From Armatimonadota bacterium (GTDB taxonomy: Bacteria; Armatimonadota; Fimbriimonadia; Fimbriimonadales; Fimbriimonadaceae), in contig DAIDHV010000006.1 in assembly GCA_027451905.1 (NCBI GenBank), positions 62,001-126,000 on the forward strand: DNA of 64,000 bases. The letters are read 5' to 3'. The notes under the pieces were generated by a model that saw only the letters and a list, made by a program, of their open reading frames with translations, was not told the DNA's origin and did not search any database. The number at the start of each line of letters is the position of its first letter. Position 1 is the first letter of the stretch. This document shows, piece after piece, positions 1 through 7,729 of the stretch. The translations under genes were made by a program, and so were the position numbers.

Positions 1-1
1 C

Positions 2-79
2 ATTATTGCCAAGCTTTCTGGTTTTGCATCCGTGATTAGCGCTTATCGGGTCTTTAGCAGTATTTCGACGGTGGCATGA
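2..79 (+). CDS. 3' end of a gene, probably rel (RelA/SpoT ACT domain)
   Basis: An open frame enters from the left edge and stops with TGA at 77-79, overlapping the dtd start as ATGA. The roughly 25 visible residues end in an ACT-domain-like strand and helix (IIAKLSGFASVISAYRV), the type of ending seen in the C-terminal ACT domain of RelA/SpoT (p)ppGpp synthetase/hydrolases. A rel gene directly before dtd is a common bacterial order, which supports the guess. Only the tail is visible, so no catalytic residue can be checked. The start lies outside the window. Confidence 0.45.
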   Translation: MIAKLSGFASVISAYRVFSSISTVA

Positions 80-531
80 GAGCTATTATTCAGGTTGTCA
101 GGTCGGCAAAAGTCACCATAAACGGCGCACTTTGCGGGGAGTGCGGCACCGGATTTCTCATCTATTTAGCGATACATAAAGATGACGACGAGCTTGCCTG
201 CCAGATGATGGTTGATCGCATTTCTAAGCTAAGAATTCTGCCAGACCACGCAGGGAAGCTTAATTGGTCTCTCAATGAGGTTGAGCCCTCAGAAAAGGCA
301 AAGATTTTGCTTATTTCTAACTTTACAGTCTATGGAAATCCGTGGAATGGCAGGCGCCCCAGCTACCAAGACTCGGCGTCCTTTGAACTTGGACAAAAGC
401 TGTATTTGTTGGTTGGGAACCAATTGAGAAGTCAAGGTATTACAGTCAGTGAGGGGGAGTTTGGCGCGGACATGGAAATTGAATCGGTTGCCATTGGCCC
501 TGTCAACTTGATAATTGATACGAAAAGGTGA
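76..531 (+). CDS. dtd: D-aminoacyl-tRNA deacylase, divergent motifs
   Basis: Dtd hydrolyses D-amino acids, and glycine on tRNA-Ala, off mischarged tRNA in the cytoplasm. The 151 residues match the family's usual length (about 145-150), starting MRAIIQVVRSAKVTING and carrying the GRRPSY block near residue 95. The two family signatures are present but altered. The SQFTL motif reads SNFTVYGN, keeping the catalytic-site Thr. The C-terminal NxGPxT motif reads AIGPVN, keeping Gly-Pro but losing the flanking Asn and the final Thr. The ATG overlaps the preceding stop as ATGA, so it is translationally coupled to the probable rel gene. Family assignment is secure. Whether specificity is normal is open. 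Confidence 0.88.
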   Translation: MRAIIQVVRSAKVTINGALCGECGTGFLIYLAIHKDDDELACQMMVDRISKLRILPDHAGKLNWSLNEVEPSEKAKILLISNFTVYGNPWNGRRPSYQDSASFELGQKLYLLVGNQLRSQGITVSEGEFGADMEIESVAIGPVNLIIDTKR

Positions 532-589
532 AACTTGAACAGAGGGTAGGCGTCGTATAAGTATTGAATCTGAAGCGGAGACCGCGAAT

Positions 590-1222
590 ATGGCAATCAA
601 TGCAGCAGCGTTAGGTCAAAAGAATCTCGAATCAGTCACCCAGTTGACAGATGAAGACCTCATCTCAAGAGCTCAATCTGGTGATTACAACGCTTTTGAA
701 ACCCTCTTTATGAGACATCGAACCATGGTCTATCGCTACTCTTACCAATTGGTTGGCAGAAGGGACGACGCGGAAGATTTAGTCCAAGAATCCTTTGTTA
801 GAGCCTACGTTAACATTGGCAAATACCGAGATCAAGCAAAATTCACCACTTGGCTTCTGAGAATTGTCACAAATTTAGCGGCTGATCAGGCGAGGATGCA
901 CACACGGCGATCAAGTTTAGAACTGCAGCAATCGAAAAGTGGCCTTGCTTGGATGACGATCGGGAATCAGATTTCTCCGGAGTCTGACGTAGAAAACGCG
1001 GTGAGGAACGAATTATTAAGGCTGGCGCTTAGCCAGTTAAGCCCTAGGCATCGAACCGCAATTATCTTGAGAGACGTGGAAGAAAAAGAGTATGGAGAAA
1101 TTGCTGAGATCATGAAGTGCTCGGTTGGCGGGGCAAAATTGCGTGTTCTTAGGGCAAGACGAGCCTTGCAAACTGTAGTCAGCAAATTCTCGAAGGAAAG
1201 TAAGGAGAGCCTGCATGCTTAA
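590..1222 (+). CDS. ECF (sigma-70 family) RNA polymerase sigma factor
   Basis: A 210-residue alternative sigma factor with the two-domain ECF layout. Region 2 spans about residues 25-95 and includes DAEDLVQESFVRAY, followed by a KFTTWLLRIVTNLAAD block. Region 4 spans about 140-195 with the helix-turn-helix EYGEIAEIMKCSVGGAKLRVLRARRAL. It would direct core polymerase to a stress or envelope regulon. The stop overlaps the start of the next gene by 8 bases (1215-1222). That gene is a single-pass membrane protein and is followed by a PDZ protein, so this is an RpoE-like cassette in which the neighbour probably holds the sigma factor inactive. ECF subgroup is not assignable by eye. Confidence 0.93.
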   Translation: MAINAAALGQKNLESVTQLTDEDLISRAQSGDYNAFETLFMRHRTMVYRYSYQLVGRRDDAEDLVQESFVRAYVNIGKYRDQAKFTTWLLRIVTNLAADQARMHTRRSSLELQQSKSGLAWMTIGNQISPESDVENAVRNELLRLALSQLSPRHRTAIILRDVEEKEYGEIAEIMKCSVGGAKLRVLRARRALQTVVSKFSKESKESLHA

Positions 1223-2081
1223 TAAGTTTCAAAAATTGGCAATTGGGAAATCCTTTGATGACCTGAACGGCAAGCAAGAAGAATCCGCAGAGGGCATGCT
1301 AAAGTCGAATCCTGAATTTGAAGCTGAAGTTCAAAAGTACAGGGAATTACGCGCCGGTTTGAACCTGTTGAAGGACGTCCCTGAGTGCCAGCTAACAGCA
1401 GAGCATTTGCGAACTCGATTATTGTCGGAGTCGCTCAATCCTCGATCGAAAAGAGACTGGTCCATTTATGTAGCAACGGCAACTGCTGCCGTCTCTTGCC
1501 TTGTTTTAGGTTTAGTCTGGGTTCAGCAGGGACGCAGCCAACAAAGCATTGGCTATCAAACCCAAAATGCAGACGTTCAATCCACCTCTAGACCCTTGGC
1601 AGTTAACCCTCCCAAGTCCATACTTAAGCCTCTTGATGCACCAAACCTTGCAGAAAAGCCTGCGTCACCGTCTGTGAGCATAGAGAGCTCTCGGTTGGCA
1701 GTTCAGCACCGAAAAGCAAGCCCATCCTATAGTTCTGAACTGAATCCAAACCTCGTTGCTTTGAATGAAGAAAGAGCGATGAGTGTTTTCTTTCCCAGCA
1801 CTAGGACTTCTAGGATGAGTTCAGAAAGCTTCCGGCATGGGTTTGGCGGACCTTCCAATCCTGCTTCTGAGTTAGCCACTCCCAATAACAGGCAGATCAC
1901 GCCTCCGATGACGATGGAAGCTTTGCAGCAATCTTCTAAGCTGTCGACAACAGGGCAATCTGATCAAACGGAGTCAACGTCAGGAAACTTAATCACCTTC
2001 CAGCCGGTTAGAGATCGCAAAACTGGGCTGATTGAAGCAAAGGAGGAACCAAAATCCAATGATGTTCCTCTTGGCGGCTAG
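1215..2081 (+). CDS. Putative single-pass membrane anti-sigma factor
   Basis: A 288-residue protein with an N-terminal cytoplasmic part of about 83 residues, one hydrophobic span at about 84-104 (IYVATATAAVSCLVLGLVWV) and a roughly 180-residue Ser/Pro/Gln-rich outer part of low complexity. The layout is that of an anti-sigma factor. The N-terminal part lacks the HxxxCxxC zinc motif, so a zinc-type anti-sigma domain is not supported by motif. AAGGAG at 1202-1207 precedes the ATG, and the gene overlaps the sigma gene by 8 bases. Function is inferred from context and topology; the sequence itself resembles no family I can name. Confidence 0.6.
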   Translation: MLNKFQKLAIGKSFDDLNGKQEESAEGMLKSNPEFEAEVQKYRELRAGLNLLKDVPECQLTAEHLRTRLLSESLNPRSKRDWSIYVATATAAVSCLVLGLVWVQQGRSQQSIGYQTQNADVQSTSRPLAVNPPKSILKPLDAPNLAEKPASPSVSIESSRLAVQHRKASPSYSSELNPNLVALNEERAMSVFFPSTRTSRMSSESFRHGFGGPSNPASELATPNNRQITPPMTMEALQQSSKLSTTGQSDQTESTSGNLITFQPVRDRKTGLIEAKEEPKSNDVPLGG

Positions 2082-3105
2082 TGCGTTAACCCTTGCTTCT
2101 GCTCTTCAGTCGCCGCTTTCTCCAACCCTGATCCGCGCCGAAGAAACGGCAAGGGCGTCTTGCGTCATCATTCTAGAAAAAGGCTCTAAGCCCTCGGGGA
2201 TGGCCATTTGTGTTACAAAAAACAAACTGTTTATAGCCCCTCAATCCATTGCCAATCGGAAGCGAGTGGTGGGGCTAACCCAATTAGGAGCCAAACTAGA
2301 GTTTAAAAGACTTTCTACTGACCACGTGTCCGGTCTCACTGTGCTCTCCGTTATCGGCAACAATGCCAAAGGGGTCTTACCGGTTACATTGGCGCCTCAA
2401 GACTTTCATCGAGGTGAACAAGCTCTTTTGGTTTTGCCCAATGAAGCGGTAAGAGCGACGATTAGCGGGGATAACGAAATGGCTTACAACCTTTCGAACA
2501 AATCGGCGATTCCTTTAGACCAGGTTCAGTTGATGACCTCAATCCAGAATTTGCAAAGTGGATTTCTCTTTGACACTCAGGGAAGGTTAGAAGGGCTGCT
2601 GAAAGCCAGTCTTCCTATTCAAGAGACCATTACGGGGCAAATCTCTAACTTCAGCGCGGTTTCAATGCAGCAAGCAAAAGTTCAGGTTTATGGCCCTCAG
2701 AGGCTCATCATAGCCTACAGCCCAACCTCTACTTACTTTTCTAGGATCGTGCAAGGATTGGTATCGCCAAACCACCATGTTCCTCACCCTATGTTGGGGC
2801 TTGAGTGTCGAGCGGTCCCCAATGATCGAGGTGCCCTGGTGGTTAATGTCTACACTGGATCACCGGCTGATAAAGCTGGGTTGGAAGTTGGAGATGTTAT
2901 CACTGAGTTTGGGCATCATCCAGTCCGAAATCCGGTTGACTACTTGCGGGCACTGATTGATCAGCCGATCGGACAGCCGGTAGGCATTACCGTGAATAGG
3001 CAAGGCGAAGTGCTGACCCTTCATGCCGTTTTAATTGATGGTTCCGCTACAAAGCAACCGGCTCAAAAATTTCCGCAACCCACTGGACGCTTCGGTCGCC
3101 ATTGA
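2059..3105 (+). CDS. HtrA-like PDZ protein with missing protease triad
   Basis: About 348 residues: an N-terminal signal-like segment (MMFLLAASALTLASAL), a trypsin-like beta-barrel region, then a clear PDZ domain at about 245-325 (SPADKAGLEVGDVITEFG). The fold resembles DegP/HtrA, but the catalytic signatures are gone. Where the active-site GNSGGP is expected the sequence reads IQNLQSGFLFDTQGR, and the His region reads APQSIANRK. It is probably a periplasmic binding or sensor protein, not an active protease. I chose ATG 2059 because AGGAGG (2041-2046) precedes it; the longer reading frame begins at a TTG that lies before the ribosome site. It overlaps the anti-sigma gene by 23 bases and converges on recJ with a 59-base tail overlap. 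Confidence 0.72.
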   Translation: MMFLLAASALTLASALQSPLSPTLIRAEETARASCVIILEKGSKPSGMAICVTKNKLFIAPQSIANRKRVVGLTQLGAKLEFKRLSTDHVSGLTVLSVIGNNAKGVLPVTLAPQDFHRGEQALLVLPNEAVRATISGDNEMAYNLSNKSAIPLDQVQLMTSIQNLQSGFLFDTQGRLEGLLKASLPIQETITGQISNFSAVSMQQAKVQVYGPQRLIIAYSPTSTYFSRIVQGLVSPNHHVPHPMLGLECRAVPNDRGALVVNVYTGSPADKAGLEVGDVITEFGHHPVRNPVDYLRALIDQPIGQPVGITVNRQGEVLTLHAVLIDGSATKQPAQKFPQPTGRFGRH

Positions 3106-4777
3106 ACTCGTTGATTGAGGGTCTTGCCAAGATATTGACTTTATCTCCGGTGCGCGGCACCACGCGGTTGGCAACCCCCCAGGCAAGGACAGTCGCCGTT
3201 TTACCGCTTGGAGTCTGGACCATGAATTTGGCATGCTCTTGATTTTTACCTAGGGGAATGACGGCGGTCACCGTGGCTTGCTTGATCAGGGCTAGAACCG
3301 AGGGATTATGGGCGCCGGTCGGCTCTAACAACTGCAGTTCTTCTGCATCCTTTATTGTAAAGCTGCCAGGGTCCACTTCAAAGTCTGCCGTGTAGGTTCG
3401 AATTAATTGATCGGGCTGCAGGGACTGGGCGGCGAAGGCAACAAAGTTTTCTCGAAGCTCTTCTAAGCTACCATGCATTAGGGTGCCACCGGCGGCAGCG
3501 GCGTGCCCCCCGCCACTAATGAGGGTTTTTGCATTTTCGATTACCTTTTGGGCGTGAATAAGTCCCAACGTTCTCATAGAGCCCTTGTAATGCTGGGAAG
3601 TTTCATCCCAGCCGAAAATCATTGCTGGCCGATTGTGCTTTTCTGCAATGCGACTCGCGGCAATCCCTACAACACCAGGATTCCAGCTTTTACTGCCTTC
3701 CACAATAAATAATCCTGGCTTCTGAACCCTTTCATCTAGTTCGGTGACAATGGCATCAACCAGCCCTTTTCTTTGCGCGTTGAGCTTCTCTAATTCCAAA
3801 GAGATGGCAGAGGATTCTTCCCAGTCGGCAGATAAAAACAACTTGAGAGGTTTGTAAGCATCTGCAATGCGTCCTCCCGAGTTAATTCGTGGCGCAATCC
3901 GGAAGGAAACCAGAGAGTCCCAACCTGTTCTTCGGTGAGGGGTGATGGTTCCTTTGGGGTCTGCTTGCTGAAGAAGGGCTTTGATCCCCAGCTTGTTAGA
4001 AGTTAGGATTTTAGGAATGCCTAATGCGGAGATGATTCGATTTTCGTCCACCAAGGGCACAACATCGGCGATGGTTCCGATCGCGGCGAGATCAAGATAG
4101 TGGTCTGCAAATCTTTCTTGCAGGCCCTTTTCTGCCATCAATCCATAGAGAAATTTGAAAACAACGCCAGCGCCCGAAAGCTCGCGGAATGGATAAGTAG
4201 CCGAATCAAGATGAGGGTTGATGATTGCGTCGGAGGGGGGTAAAACGGGGCCCGGCAAATGGTGGTCCGTGACGACGGTTTTCATACCCATTTCTTTAGC
4301 AATCGACACGCTCTCGACGCTGCTGCTGCCACAGTCACAAGAAAGCAGGACACGGGCCCCTCTTTTGTAGGCATCAATGACTGCATCCTTTGAAATTCCG
4401 AATCCGGTGGCTCGTTGGGGAATGTAGGGTTCAATTACCGCCCCCATTTTGCTAAGGCAACGGGCGAAAATCGAGGTGCTGGTAATGCCATCTGCGTCGT
4501 AGTCTCCGTTTAAGAAGATCGGCTGCTTGCCTTCAATTGCCCCAAAGATAATCTGTTTTGCGGTGCTAAAATCGGGCAGGAGTGCAGAATCGTGGAAATG
4601 AGATAGCTTGGGGTTGAGGAACTTATCTGCCAGATCTGGATCAGACAAGCCCCTTCGAATGAGGCACTTAGCGAGATAGGGACCAATTCCGAGCTGGGAC
4701 TTGAGATGATCAACATCAGCTTGGGGCGCAGCGGCAACCTCAATTTTGATGGGGGATGATATTTTAGAGGCTGCCAC
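3047..4777 (-). CDS. recJ: Single-stranded-DNA 5'-3' exonuclease RecJ
   Basis: RecJ degrades single-stranded DNA 5' to 3' in recombination and mismatch or base-excision repair. The 576 residues match the family. DHH-phosphoesterase motifs are intact: GDYDADGITS at 91-100, SCDCGSSS near 146, TDHH at 170-173, then SGAGVVFK and AIGTIADVVPL. The DHHA1 part has VGIAASRIAEK and the glycine-rich SGGGHAAAAGG, followed by an OB-type C-terminus. The start is GTG at 4777. It lies 10 bases behind nusG on the same strand, so it is probably co-transcribed with secE-nusG, an unusual partner. Its 3' end overlaps the HtrA-like gene. Confidence 0.95.
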   Translation of the reverse strand: MAASKISSPIKIEVAAAPQADVDHLKSQLGIGPYLAKCLIRRGLSDPDLADKFLNPKLSHFHDSALLPDFSTAKQIIFGAIEGKQPIFLNGDYDADGITSTSIFARCLSKMGAVIEPYIPQRATGFGISKDAVIDAYKRGARVLLSCDCGSSSVESVSIAKEMGMKTVVTDHHLPGPVLPPSDAIINPHLDSATYPFRELSGAGVVFKFLYGLMAEKGLQERFADHYLDLAAIGTIADVVPLVDENRIISALGIPKILTSNKLGIKALLQQADPKGTITPHRRTGWDSLVSFRIAPRINSGGRIADAYKPLKLFLSADWEESSAISLELEKLNAQRKGLVDAIVTELDERVQKPGLFIVEGSKSWNPGVVGIAASRIAEKHNRPAMIFGWDETSQHYKGSMRTLGLIHAQKVIENAKTLISGGGHAAAAGGTLMHGSLEELRENFVAFAAQSLQPDQLIRTYTADFEVDPGSFTIKDAEELQLLEPTGAHNPSVLALIKQATVTAVIPLGKNQEHAKFMVQTPSGKTATVLAWGVANRVVPRTGDKVNILARPSINEFNGDRSVQWVAEIFEPVAL

Positions 4778-4787
4778 TTGAAGTCAC

Positions 4788-5315
4788 TCAGTTCTTTTCA
4801 ACTTGAGTAAATTCTAGTTCAACTGGCGTATCGCGGCCAAAGATATTGATGAGCACCTTGAGGCGCTCTCGATCTGTATTGACTTCTTCGATTTTTCCTT
4901 CAAACTCCGAGAACGGACCCTCGACAACGCGAATGGAGTCTCCTTTTGTCCAAGCGACTTTTGGAGCTTCCTTGCTTGTTTCGATATTATTGAGGATTCT
5001 TCGAACTTCGCGATCTTCCAGAGGAAGCGGCTTGTTGCCAGAAGACACAAATCCTGTGACGCCGGTGGTTCCTTTGACAAGTTTATAGGTGTCATCGGTG
5101 AGCGACATCAAAACCAGAACGTATCCGGGAAAAACTTTCTTTTCAACTTCAACCCGTTTGCCGTTCCTAGTTTTCAGTTCCATCTCGGTAGGGATCAGGA
5201 CTTCGTAGATGTCTCTTTCCCAAAACCGGCTGTCTCTTGCCCTTTTTTCTAGGCTGACTTTAACCTTCTTTTCGTGCCCAGAAAGGGTGTGGACGGCGTA
5301 CCAAGAACGTGGCAT
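4788..5315 (-). CDS. nusG: Transcription termination/antitermination factor NusG
   Basis: NusG binds RNA polymerase to raise processivity and links it to Rho or the ribosome. The 175 residues hold an N-terminal NGN domain (SWYAVHTLSGHEKKV at about 4-18; FPGYVLVLM and TTGVTGFVSSGNKPLPL further on) and a C-terminal KOW domain at about 125-160 (KGDSIRVVEGPFSEFEGKIEEV). The ATG shares one base with the secE stop (TAATG). The usual downstream genes rplK-rplA-rplJ-rplL are absent; recJ follows instead. Confidence 0.97.
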   Translation of the reverse strand: MPRSWYAVHTLSGHEKKVKVSLEKRARDSRFWERDIYEVLIPTEMELKTRNGKRVEVEKKVFPGYVLVLMSLTDDTYKLVKGTTGVTGFVSSGNKPLPLEDREVRRILNNIETSKEAPKVAWTKGDSIRVVEGPFSEFEGKIEEVNTDRERLKVLINIFGRDTPVELEFTQVEKN

Positions 5316-5554
5316 TAACCCGGCCTCCCCGTTGTAATAATGTTAACGAAGACGCTAAAAAAGGAGCTTAGTATAAGAAGCGTGGCAGTTACAAAGGCGC
5401 AGACAATGAGTACAACTCCGGTGAGCCGAGTTGCTTCGTGAGTGGTTGGCCAATTGACCTTCCTAAGCTCTCTGCCTGTTTCGGCAAAAAACCCTTTTAC
5501 GCCTCTTTTTGAACTTGGTATTGCAACTTTCGCTTGCTGAGTTGGCTTTTCCAT
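5315..5554 (-). CDS. secE: Protein translocase subunit SecE
   Basis: SecE clamps SecY in the inner-membrane Sec translocon. The 79-residue short form has the conserved amphipathic motif ETGRELRKVNWPTTHEA at about 25-41 followed by one membrane span (LTGVVLIVCAFVTATLLILSSFF). It is the first gene of secE-nusG-recJ, one base overlapping nusG. No tRNA-Trp or rpmG precedes it, unlike many bacteria. A PadR-type gene diverges 70 bases upstream. Confidence 0.95.
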   Translation of the reverse strand: MEKPTQQAKVAIPSSKRGVKGFFAETGRELRKVNWPTTHEATRLTGVVLIVCAFVTATLLILSSFFSVFVNIITTGRPG

Positions 5555-5623
5555 GGGATCATTTCGGGCCGAAACTGAATCACAATTGGCCCTCTGAACA
5601 AAAAATGAGTATACCTAATATAA

Positions 5624-6211
5624 ATGCGATCTGAACCCAGAAAATTTGATAAATTAGATCGCAATTTCTCGGAGCTAGAGAACATGGTTCTTGCCATGAT
5701 CTGCTTCGGTTTCAACACGGGTTATAGCCTTATCAAAGAGATGAAGCGGGCCAGGGGTGGCCGTTGGAGTACTCAAAGTGGTGCGGTTTACAGGATTTTT
5801 CGAAAACTAGAAGCTCTGGAACTTGTCACCACAAACCAAGGATATCAGCAGGGAAGAAAGACGCATATTGTTCACGCGACCGATCTTGGATTAGAGCAAG
5901 TCAAACTGTGGGTGACGTCTCCGATGCCGTTTGGTGAAATTGCCTTGCTTACCGATCCGATGCGATCAAGGGCCTATTATCTTTCGATGCTAGAGTTGCA
6001 GCAAAGGTTATCCACCGTGGAAATGTGGATCAAGGCAAACAATAAGCTCATCACCCAGTTAAAAGGTGATGTTGACGAAACTTTTTGGCTAGGCAGAAAA
6101 GACGATCCCTTTAAGCCCCTTGCCTATTCCGAAATTATCCGATTGGCAGAAGCAAGGGGCCAGTGGCTTCTAGAAGTCAAGGCCCTCTGCGAAAAAAATC
6201 AAGTTACTTAG
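5624..6211 (+). CDS. PadR-family transcriptional regulator
   Basis: A 195-residue protein with an N-terminal winged helix of PadR type at about 15-95 (LENMVLAMICFGFNTGYSLIKEM, then SGAVYRIFRKLEALELVTT). The C-terminal helical part (MRSRAYYLSMLELQQRLSTVEMW) resembles the Vir_act_alpha_C dimerisation region of long PadR proteins. It would repress genes in response to an unidentified ligand. No good ribosome site precedes ATG 5624; a later ATG at 5684 follows GGAG but would cut into the first DNA-binding helix, so the longer form is kept. It diverges from secE and overlaps the greA end by 8 bases. Confidence 0.8.
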   Translation: MRSEPRKFDKLDRNFSELENMVLAMICFGFNTGYSLIKEMKRARGGRWSTQSGAVYRIFRKLEALELVTTNQGYQQGRKTHIVHATDLGLEQVKLWVTSPMPFGEIALLTDPMRSRAYYLSMLELQQRLSTVEMWIKANNKLITQLKGDVDETFWLGRKDDPFKPLAYSEIIRLAEARGQWLLEVKALCEKNQVT

Positions 6212-6707
6212 CGATGTCTAAGATTTTGTACTTCTTTCTGCCGCTCGGGGTCTCAAAAGTAACATCATCGCCTTTCTTTTGGTCTAGAAGTGCGCGTCCG
6301 ACAGGGCTTTCCGTGCTGACCATGTAATTTTCTGGATCGGCTTCAATTGAACTAACGATCCTCATGCTGAAGGTGTCATCAAATTCTTGGTCCGATACGG
6401 TCACCAAGGAGCCGATTCCAACATAGTCAGTGGGCACAGATTCATCATCAATCACAAAGTAATCGCTAAAGACTGCCCTCAGCTCACCAATTCTTGATTC
6501 GACGATGGCCTGTTCAAACTTCACTTCATCAAGTTCGTTGTTGTCTTCACTGAACTCACCGTGTTGCTGACTCTCCCGGATTCTTTCTGCAATCTCGGGT
6601 CGTTTTTCCAGCATTAGGAAGTCTAGTTCTGCCTGTAATTTTTCTTTCCCCTTTTGTGTCAACGGGATTGGCCCATTACTTTCGTGGATTACATTGGGTT
6701 CGCTCAT
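6204..6707 (-). CDS. greA: Transcript cleavage/elongation factor GreA
   Basis: GreA enters the secondary channel of RNA polymerase and stimulates cleavage of backtracked RNA. From ATG 6707 the protein has 167 residues. The N-terminal coiled coil (LTQKGKEKLQAELDFLM) carries the acidic tip in GEFSEDNNELDEVK, and the C-terminal globular domain includes SPVGRALLDQKKGDDVTFETPSGRKKYKIL. A six-residue upstream extension would begin at TTG 6725 and is less likely. The 3' end overlaps the convergent PadR gene by 8 bases. Confidence 0.95.
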   Translation of the reverse strand: MSEPNVIHESNGPIPLTQKGKEKLQAELDFLMLEKRPEIAERIRESQQHGEFSEDNNELDEVKFEQAIVESRIGELRAVFSDYFVIDDESVPTDYVGIGSLVTVSDQEFDDTFSMRIVSSIEADPENYMVSTESPVGRALLDQKKGDDVTFETPSGRKKYKILDIAK

Positions 6708-6801
6708 GGTTTGATTTTCTCGCAATAGTGTTTTGGTATCGTGAAGCGGCTAACGATTATGGCAGAAGCGCTGGTTGTGGCGCACAATATAGGTACGCCT
6801 A

Positions 6802-7725
6802 ATGATCAAATTTCGTTCAACTGTTGAGTGCAAATTATGGCAAAAGATTCTCAGAACCTTAGGGATGAATAAGCCTAGGAAAGCCAAACGAGGAAATGCT
6901 GTGTACTGCCAATCAAGGTTTTCATGCCGATTGCCACTTCGTCCGTCAACCGGTTGGGCAGTTGTAGCCACGTTTTTGCTGGCTTCTTCGGCGGTATTTG
7001 CCCAAAATAAGCCGCCAAGCGTTCCCAAAAACAATACGCCAAAGGCATTTCTACAAAGTCGTCCAGACATTCTTGTTGTTGTTACTCAACACCCTTTGGG
7101 CCCTGACATGTTCCTGATCAGCGCTTTAGATCCAAATTATTCTGCAAAAGCCCTTCAATCCGCAATCTCCGAGTTTGGAACTTTGCTGGGATCAAGTCCT
7201 CGAGGCGTTGTTCTGCAAGAGACACCAATTCAGACTGATTCGGGAGAAACAGAGACCTTTTTAAGGGCTAGTTTTGCAGTGGATGGTTTTGCAAGCCCCA
7301 AGTTTGTGAAGCTGCAGCCTCTGGTTCAGGCGTTTGCGGGTATGCCAGCGGGGGCAGGTCAGGTCAAGGCCCTCGATGTCTCTCTTGCTGGATTCACTGC
7401 GAACCAGCACTATATTCAAAGTTACACCGGTCCTAACCCAAAGAATCCGGCGGTTGAAATCTCTGCCCAATCTTATCAAAATCCGGCTGGAGTTGAGTTC
7501 CGCATTGACCTACAGAGCCAAGATCCCAACGCCATTAAAATTCCCGATTCGGTTGAAGATCAACAATTGATGCAAAGCGCCAAGCCCACAAATAACAATG
7601 GAAGTTTGGTTTTTGAGGTCATCGTCTTGACGGCTGCCGCAATTGGAGGAGGCATCTTAGTCTATAATTTCTTACTAAGAGGGGGATCGCGAGCAAAAAA
7701 CAGTGCTCGTGCCGTCAATAAATAG
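6802..7725 (+). CDS. Unknown exported protein with C-terminal membrane anchor, beside pilT genes
   Basis: I do not recognise the family. The 307 residues begin with a long basic stretch, a signal-like hydrophobic segment at about 52-68 (WAVVATFLLASSAVFAQ), a soluble middle rich in Asn, Gln and Pro, and a C-terminal membrane span at about 272-292 (FEVIVLTAAAIGGGILVYNF) followed by a basic tail. Topology would put the middle outside the inner membrane with the tail in the cytoplasm. A second ATG at 6865 gives a shorter leader. The stop lies 4 bases before the first PilT-like gene, so it is probably part of the same transcription unit and a candidate pilus-machinery or motor partner. Confidence 0.55.
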   Translation: MIKFRSTVECKLWQKILRTLGMNKPRKAKRGNAVYCQSRFSCRLPLRPSTGWAVVATFLLASSAVFAQNKPPSVPKNNTPKAFLQSRPDILVVVTQHPLGPDMFLISALDPNYSAKALQSAISEFGTLLGSSPRGVVLQETPIQTDSGETETFLRASFAVDGFASPKFVKLQPLVQAFAGMPAGAGQVKALDVSLAGFTANQHYIQSYTGPNPKNPAVEISAQSYQNPAGVEFRIDLQSQDPNAIKIPDSVEDQQLMQSAKPTNNNGSLVFEVIVLTAAAIGGGILVYNFLLRGGSRAKNSARAVNK

Positions 7726-7729
7726 TTTT

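Noticed and set aside
289-600. Minus-strand frame over dtd
   Set aside because: It lies opposite a well-supported Dtd gene and shows no domain or ribosome site.
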